Shown in pieces: positions 7,416 through 11,864 of a DNA stretch of 11,864 bases. This stretch comes from Haplosporangium gracile (lineage: Eukaryota; Mortierellomycota; Mortierellomycetes; Mortierellales; Mortierellaceae). Every line of letters begins with the position of its first letter. Position 1 is the first letter of the stretch. The notes under the pieces are model-generated. The model was not told the DNA's origin, searched no databases, and worked only from the letters and a program-made list of their open reading frames with translations. The DNA is taken from assembly GCA_015499985.1 (NCBI GenBank), contig JAAAUF010000290.1, positions 30,262 through 42,125 on the forward strand, written 5' to 3'. The position numbers were made by a program, and so were the translations under genes.

Positions 7416-10400
7416 ATGTCGGGACCAGCAACTCATCCTTCAGGACTTGCTACTCATCCACCGCCGCTACCACTACCACAACAGCAGTCAACGGCAAAAG
7501 AGAAAGCAAATGCTCTTTCTACTTCTACTTCCTCTCTTTTCTCTAACTCAAGCACATCACACCATGAGCCATCTCCAGGAACAACCACAACAGCTGCAAC
7601 CCCTTACAGGACAGCCACGTACGGATGTTCACCCTTTCTCGCGTCACTCCTCGTCTTCTCAGCCGTCATCCTTACCTGTGTGATCCACTCGAGCTTCAAC
7701 CACCAATTGGATCCCAAGGGCTGTATCATGACTTACATGCAGCCGACCTACTATAGGATCCTGGGCCTCGACAAGACAATGACGCGATACGCGGGAAAAT
7801 ACAACCTGCTGCTGTACAGGGACGGTGACTATGACGATCCTCTTTTCTCTCCATTAAATTACATCAACACCGGCTCGAATCTGGTCACACAGATCGGGTC
7901 GAGTGAATGGGCTGTCGACAAATCTGTCAAGGTGGGTTGTTTTGTTTACAACTAGTGTTTCGTTTGAGGCGTTAGTTTAGATCGGGCGCTGCTAGTCTCG
8001 TATATACCTCATTTCTCTCACATGTTTACTTTTTTCCGTCACCTGAGTGTGTATAGATCCGGCCGACGGGGGTGCCTGCGCTGTTTATTCCAGGAAATGC
8101 AGGAAGTGCAAAACAGATGCGGTCGATGGCAAAAGAGGCTGCGAGGTATTATTACGAGACTCTCCTACGCGAACAGGATGGTCGCGCCGCAGGATCTAAA
8201 CCCATTGATCTCTTTACAGTCGATCTCAACGAGGAGTTCTCGGCGTTCCATGGGCAACTACTCCAGGACCAAGCCCATTACGCCAACGAGGTTATCGCTT
8301 ATATCCTCTCATTATACGCCGACAACGACGACAGAGACCCTGAACTGCCAAGGCCTACCTCCGTACTGATCATTGGTCACAGTATGGGCGGGATCGTCGC
8401 TCGTTCGCTCTTCACGACAAATAACTACATCCAAGGTTCAGTCCATTCAATTCTCACAGTGGCAACGCCTCACATGATCCCACCCATCGCGCTCGACGAC
8501 AAGATCTCGGCCACGTACAACAAGATCGAGGATTTCTGGATCCATGGGTTCCAGACCCCACACTCGCCACTCGCGAGTGTGTCGTTGGTATCTATCATGG
8601 GAGGCAATCTGGACATCACCGTCAACAGCGATTCAGGGAACATTCATCACTTTGTCCCGCAGAGTCATGGGTTTTCGGTATTCACGTCGTCGATCCCTCA
8701 TGCTTGGGTTGGAACAGATCACCTGTCGATCCTGTGGTGCAATCAGGTCGCGATGGCTATTGGAAAGGCATTGGTGGACGTTGTGGACGCTAGGAGGGCG
8801 GATCAGGTCAAGCCTCTTGGTGAGCGGATGAGAATCTTTCGACGGAGGTTCTTGACAGGAGCTGAGGAGCATGGATCTCTTGCCTCAGCGGCAGCAGCAC
8901 ACAGTAGGTCGACTCAGATTGTGAGTACACTGACGACAAAGTCAGAAGTTGTGACGGCGGGAAAGTTTTGCCCACTGACTTTAATCTCTTCGGTGTGATA
9001 GGTGAACAGACTCTGTCGTTATCAGACTTTGAGCATACATTCGTGGAAACAGACACAACGTGGGCATTTCCTCCAGCAACCTACAACGCACAATCTATTA
9101 CGCCGCATCTCTTTGTCATGGCACTACCGCAATCGTCGGACTCTCCAGGCGTAATCACCTTGTTGACAGATCACGCGCTTGGACAGAGCAGCCGCCTGGA
9201 CGTCCTTGTTTGCAAGAACCTTGCCTCATCATCGTCATCTCAAAAACCACAGGCTTTGTCGTGCAAGAGTGACAAGTTGATCTTTGTCCCCATCCCTGCC
9301 TCGACCGAGTCCTCGACAATGCCATTATTTACAGAGGAATATTATACTGCACGGGAGTTCCGGTTCGTCCAGAACCAGGCGAAAGAGCTTGTTGGGTATC
9401 CCTTTCTGGTAGTTTTGGATCGTGGTCGACAGTACGCTGAGCCTGGGTTCTTGCTGGCCGAGTTTAGCAAGGAGGCTGTTCACCGGGAAGTCATCGAGAC
9501 TACTACCCTAGGTAAACATTTTATTTCATTCAAGAAAAACGACATGTTCGTTACTGTTTTCTCGTTTCATGTGCTGACACGCTCTTGAGTTATTCGTTGG
9601 ATATGTAGGTCTGTTGCGTAATGGACTGAGGCGGAACATATTCCCAAACAGACCGTCACTGGTGTCAACGCTCAGCCTGCCGAACATGGACAGCAGTCTG
9701 CTCGCCTATAACCTTAAAGTGAACAGAGCTAGCTGCGAAGGTAATTCTTAGGAACTACTAACTCATAACTGTCGTTACAAAGTAGCCTTGAGAACTTCTG
9801 AACTGACAGTGATGTTGCACCTTCAATCTATAGGTCAAAGGTTTGTTCCTATGATGAGGCAATCAAGTTGGGCGATGCACGAGGACAAATACTCTGTCAA
9901 CATTGCTGGCAAGGCATCTGGAGTCGACATCAACTTTCATGGTGACCTCCCTTACTTTGACAAGATCCAGCTAGGCGGGAACAATGGAGTTGAGCTCCGA
10001 TTCTGGATGGACCCCACATGCCCTGAACCACTGTCGTTCATATTGAAGGTCGACAAGTACGGAAGCCTTGGGAAAGTTGTCATTCGGTACAGGATGGTTG
10101 TCTTGGTGTTCACGTTTCTGGCAGTTCTCTTGACTCTGAGGGCTCAAATTCAAGGGTGGAGCCGGACAGGTCATTTTATGCCCTTTGGCGAGACTCTGTC
10201 ATTGCTAAGCCGGTCGACATTTTGGCAGTTCTCGATTCTTTTGGCGGCAATCTCTATGCTTCAGCATTTGAGCCCGAGAACGGCGGTTGACATTGGCTTT
10301 GAAGCCATTTCAAGCTCACAGGGGTCATCATTGGCAGGCTCGTCAAAACTGACCGTGGCGGGCAGTCGTCTCTGGCGGCGGCACTGGAGCCAGTGGTTTG

Positions 10401-11394
10401 GTGATGCGCTGTTGGGAGATAACGATGCGTTCTTTTGGTTTCTGGCGCCGGTGTTCTTCCAGGTGGCTGTTGGCATTGTCGCGTTTGTTTGGATACTGTT
10501 GAACACGATCGTCAAGTCTGTCGTGCTGTTGCCGAAACGCGGTGCTGGTGACGGTTTCAGGAACACCACAAGGTAAAAGAAAAGCGTGTTTGTCTCGTTT
10601 GCGGCGTGCAGCAGAAACATTCAATGTAAAGTTAAGTGATAAGGCCTAATGCTTTACCACTAATCGTTCACATAGCACGACTCAAAGAGTGATCATGCTG
10701 ACCATCATGTCTGGATTGGTGCTCTTTGTGGTGCCCTATCAGTTCGCGTTCACTGCCACCCTCCCCTGGTTAATCTGGATCAACGCACATGCTCTCAACC
10801 ACGCTCAACAGCAACCAGCCTCAGCACCCTCTTCTTCTGCTTCTTCCTTGGAGATAACCGTGGCTTGGAACCGCTTCCACTTTACCATGTCGATCCTGGT
10901 GATGTTCTTCTTCTTGCTGCCGTTCTGTGTCCCTGCGTTGATGGTTTGGATCCGGAACTTTGCAATTGGCTGGTTCAAGTCCTTTGACAGCGACCATCGT
11001 GTGGATTATGTCCTGCCATTCTTAATCTTTGTCGACGGCCTAAGTCGCGACTTCTCTGTGGATATTGCATCCTGCAAAAGGTAACATTCTCTTGTATGCA
11101 ATGACATGACCGCGGAAAGATATACCTTTGGTATTTGTAGCTTGCAAATTTATTGGTACCTTATGTCTGATATTTGTGTCTAGATTTTCGAGTGGACCGG
11201 TATTGATGCTGGATGCGATGTTGGGGTACCTGATCGTGTTTGGAGTGCGATATAGCTGGCAGATTTACTTTTTGACGCGGTTGTGGATCTCGTGGCTGCT
11301 GGTGTTGAGGTTTGCGGAATCGGTCCCCGGGAGGGTTTTGAAGGGGAGGATCTTCTCGAAGTCCGGTTGTCAACCTCATACGAAACAAGACTAG
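7416..11394 (+). CDS. BST1: GPI inositol-deacylase (BST1/PGAP1 family)
   Basis: This ER membrane lipase removes the acyl chain from the inositol of GPI anchors, a step in ER exit and quality control of GPI proteins. Seven exons give 1122 residues, near the roughly 1030 of yeast Bst1: 7416-7931, 8057-8920, 9010-9511, 9609-9740, 9834-10572, 10676-11080, 11184-11394. Residues 1-70 are a P/Q/S/T-rich, presumably cytosolic tail, and 72-91 a signal anchor. The lumenal lipase domain follows, with GCIMTYM near 102 and LFIPGNAG at 181-188. The nucleophile is Ser281 in GHSMGG. Asp358 (GGNLD) and His394 (GTDHLSILWC) are the likely other triad members. From about 759 several hydrophobic segments (near 759-780, 801-819, 871-904, 925-950, 987-1012, 1029-1041, 1059-1094) form the membrane C-terminus. 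The start has A at -3. Exon 2/3 junction is ambiguous: 8904-9001 is an alternative intron. All key residues are present, so the gene looks intact. Confidence 0.95.
7932..8056 (+). other. Deacylase intron 1
   Basis: A phase-0 intron of 125 bp, GTGGGT to TATAG. It separates the codons for the lumenal linker from the lipase core that opens with IRPTGVPALFIPGNAG. Reading through would end the frame at 7953. Confidence 0.9.
8921..9009 (+). other. Deacylase intron 2, preferred model
   Basis: GTGAGT donor at 8921 and AACAG acceptor ending at 9009, phase 0, 89 bp, with CTGAC at 8975-8979. An alternative, GTAGGT at 8904 to GATAG at 9001 (98 bp, phase 1), also keeps the frame and uses the first AG after the branch motif. 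The two products differ only locally: RSTQI in the preferred model against EQ in the alternative. I prefer the first because its donor is closer to consensus. Confidence 0.55.
9512..9608 (+). other. Deacylase intron 3
   Basis: A phase-1 intron of 97 bp, GTAAAC to TGTAG, with a CTGAC branch-like motif at 9574-9578. The joined codon is Gly628. Confidence 0.88.
9741..9833 (+). other. Deacylase intron 4
   Basis: A phase-1 intron of 93 bp, GTAATT to TATAG, with CTGAC at 9803-9807. It follows the shortest exon (132 bp). The joined codon is Gly672. Confidence 0.88.
10573..10675 (+). other. Deacylase intron 5
   Basis: A phase-2 intron of 103 bp, GTAAAA to CATAG, with CTAAT at 10660-10664. It lies in the loop between two membrane-rich stretches. 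Confidence 0.88.
11081..11183 (+). other. Deacylase intron 6
   Basis: A phase-2 intron of 103 bp, GTAACA to TCTAG, with CTGAT at 11167-11171. An earlier AG at about 11140 exists, but the later one restores the frame into the last membrane segments (FSSGPVLMLDAM). Confidence 0.85.
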
Positions 11395-11697
11395 GGAGTT
11401 CAATTAAAATGCAACAAGTATACTGTGCTGAGAGGAGGGATGAGAAGCTGCTGATTTGCCGAGGTTTGACTGGTAAGGAGAGATGGTAGTGACACTCTTG
11501 GTCCTCGTCGGCCACTAGTACGAATTACGAAGACGAGCCGCACTAGATATACCTTCGACCGCTTGTGGAATATTTTTGTTCTAATTCAAAATGTGGAAGC
11601 TATTACAGAAAACACACAGAACTCGCATTCGTTCATAATCCCCCAACCTTGTATATTCACCTCTCTTGACGCCACTTCTGCCTCGCCCAAAACTTCT
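11395..11697 (+). other. Spacer between the deacylase gene and the next reading frame
   Basis: This 303-bp stretch should contain the deacylase 3' end and, if the next frame is real, its promoter. No TATA box is evident. The last 50 bases before 11698 are rich in C and T, as in other leaders in this window. Confidence 0.4.
11403..11408 (+). terminator. Possible poly(A) signal of the deacylase gene
   Basis: ATTAAA, a common variant of AATAAA, starts nine bases after the stop codon. Fungal polyadenylation signals are loose, so this is suggestive only. A signal this close to the stop would give a very short 3' UTR. Confidence 0.3.
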
Positions 11698-11864
11698 ATG
11701 ACCACCTTTGCTGATCATCAGTCTAATGAAGAAAGTGATGAGATGACTCTTACAATCACTCGCCGACTTCCGGGCCTGATCGACGAACAGGACCATAACG
11801 ATGAAGTACAACCTGAAAAACCAGCTCCCGGCACCTTAACACGCAAAAACCGTAAAAACCGTCC
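11698..11864 (+). CDS. Partial reading frame cut by the window end, unknown product
   Basis: The frame opens at ATG 11698 and stays open for 55 codons to the last base, so only the N-terminus is visible. The frame is in fact free of stops from 11470, with 11698 as its first ATG. The residues are polar and charged: an acidic, Asn/Gln-containing stretch (MTTFADHQSNEESDEM) and, at the cut, a basic cluster (TRKNRKNR). The composition suggests a disordered N-terminal tail. I do not recognise it. The start has T at -3; a second in-frame ATG at 11743 has G at -3. With 132 open codons in total it is better than chance but not proven. The opposite strand also has a 76-codon frame (11581-11811) that looks like a shadow. 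Confidence 0.4.
   Translation, partial: MTTFADHQSNEESDEMTLTITRRLPGLIDEQDHNDEVQPEKPAPGTLTRKNRKNR

Noticed and set aside
10261..10624. Antisense frames of 93 and 119 codons over deacylase exon 5
   Set aside because: They are shadows of a well-supported membrane-coding exon on the plus strand.
11180..11515. 111-codon antisense frame over the last deacylase exon
   Set aside because: It is a shadow of exon 7; its Ser/Pro/Arg-rich content mirrors the plus-strand codons.

Overview
The window looks like nuclear DNA from a filamentous fungus. Short introns (about 90-145 bp) begin with GT and end with AG, and most have a CTGAC, CTAAT or CTGAT branch-like motif shortly before the acceptor. The non-coding DNA is full of A/T homopolymers. 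The best-supported gene is a BST1/PGAP1-type GPI inositol-deacylase. The intron style and poly(A)/poly(T)-rich spacers would suit an early-diverging lineage such as Mortierellomycota, but that placement is inference and was not tested.

Layout: positions 1 to about 5870 hold no gene I can support. This is about 5.9 kb of spacer with A/T homopolymers, purine- and pyrimidine-rich stretches, a G-rich block at 5144-5282 and only short, chance-like reading frames. A TATA box at 5932-5939 then starts a roughly 0.6 kb leader that lacks any ATG. It leads into a two-exon gene for an 81-residue protein (6539-6927) that I do not recognise. After 488 bp of spacer comes a seven-exon gene (7416-11394) for a 1122-residue GPI inositol-deacylase. 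A third plus-strand reading frame opens at 11698 and runs off the end of the window.

All three genes lie on the plus strand with separate spacers, so nothing suggests co-transcription. The deacylase is a housekeeping enzyme of the ER membrane acting on newly made GPI-anchored proteins. Nothing in the sequence ties the small upstream protein to that pathway. I found no transposon, tRNA, rRNA, CRISPR array or obvious novel system. The items most worth a second look are the small gene with its long ATG-free leader, the very long spacer before it, and the two competing in-frame solutions for the second intron of the deacylase gene.
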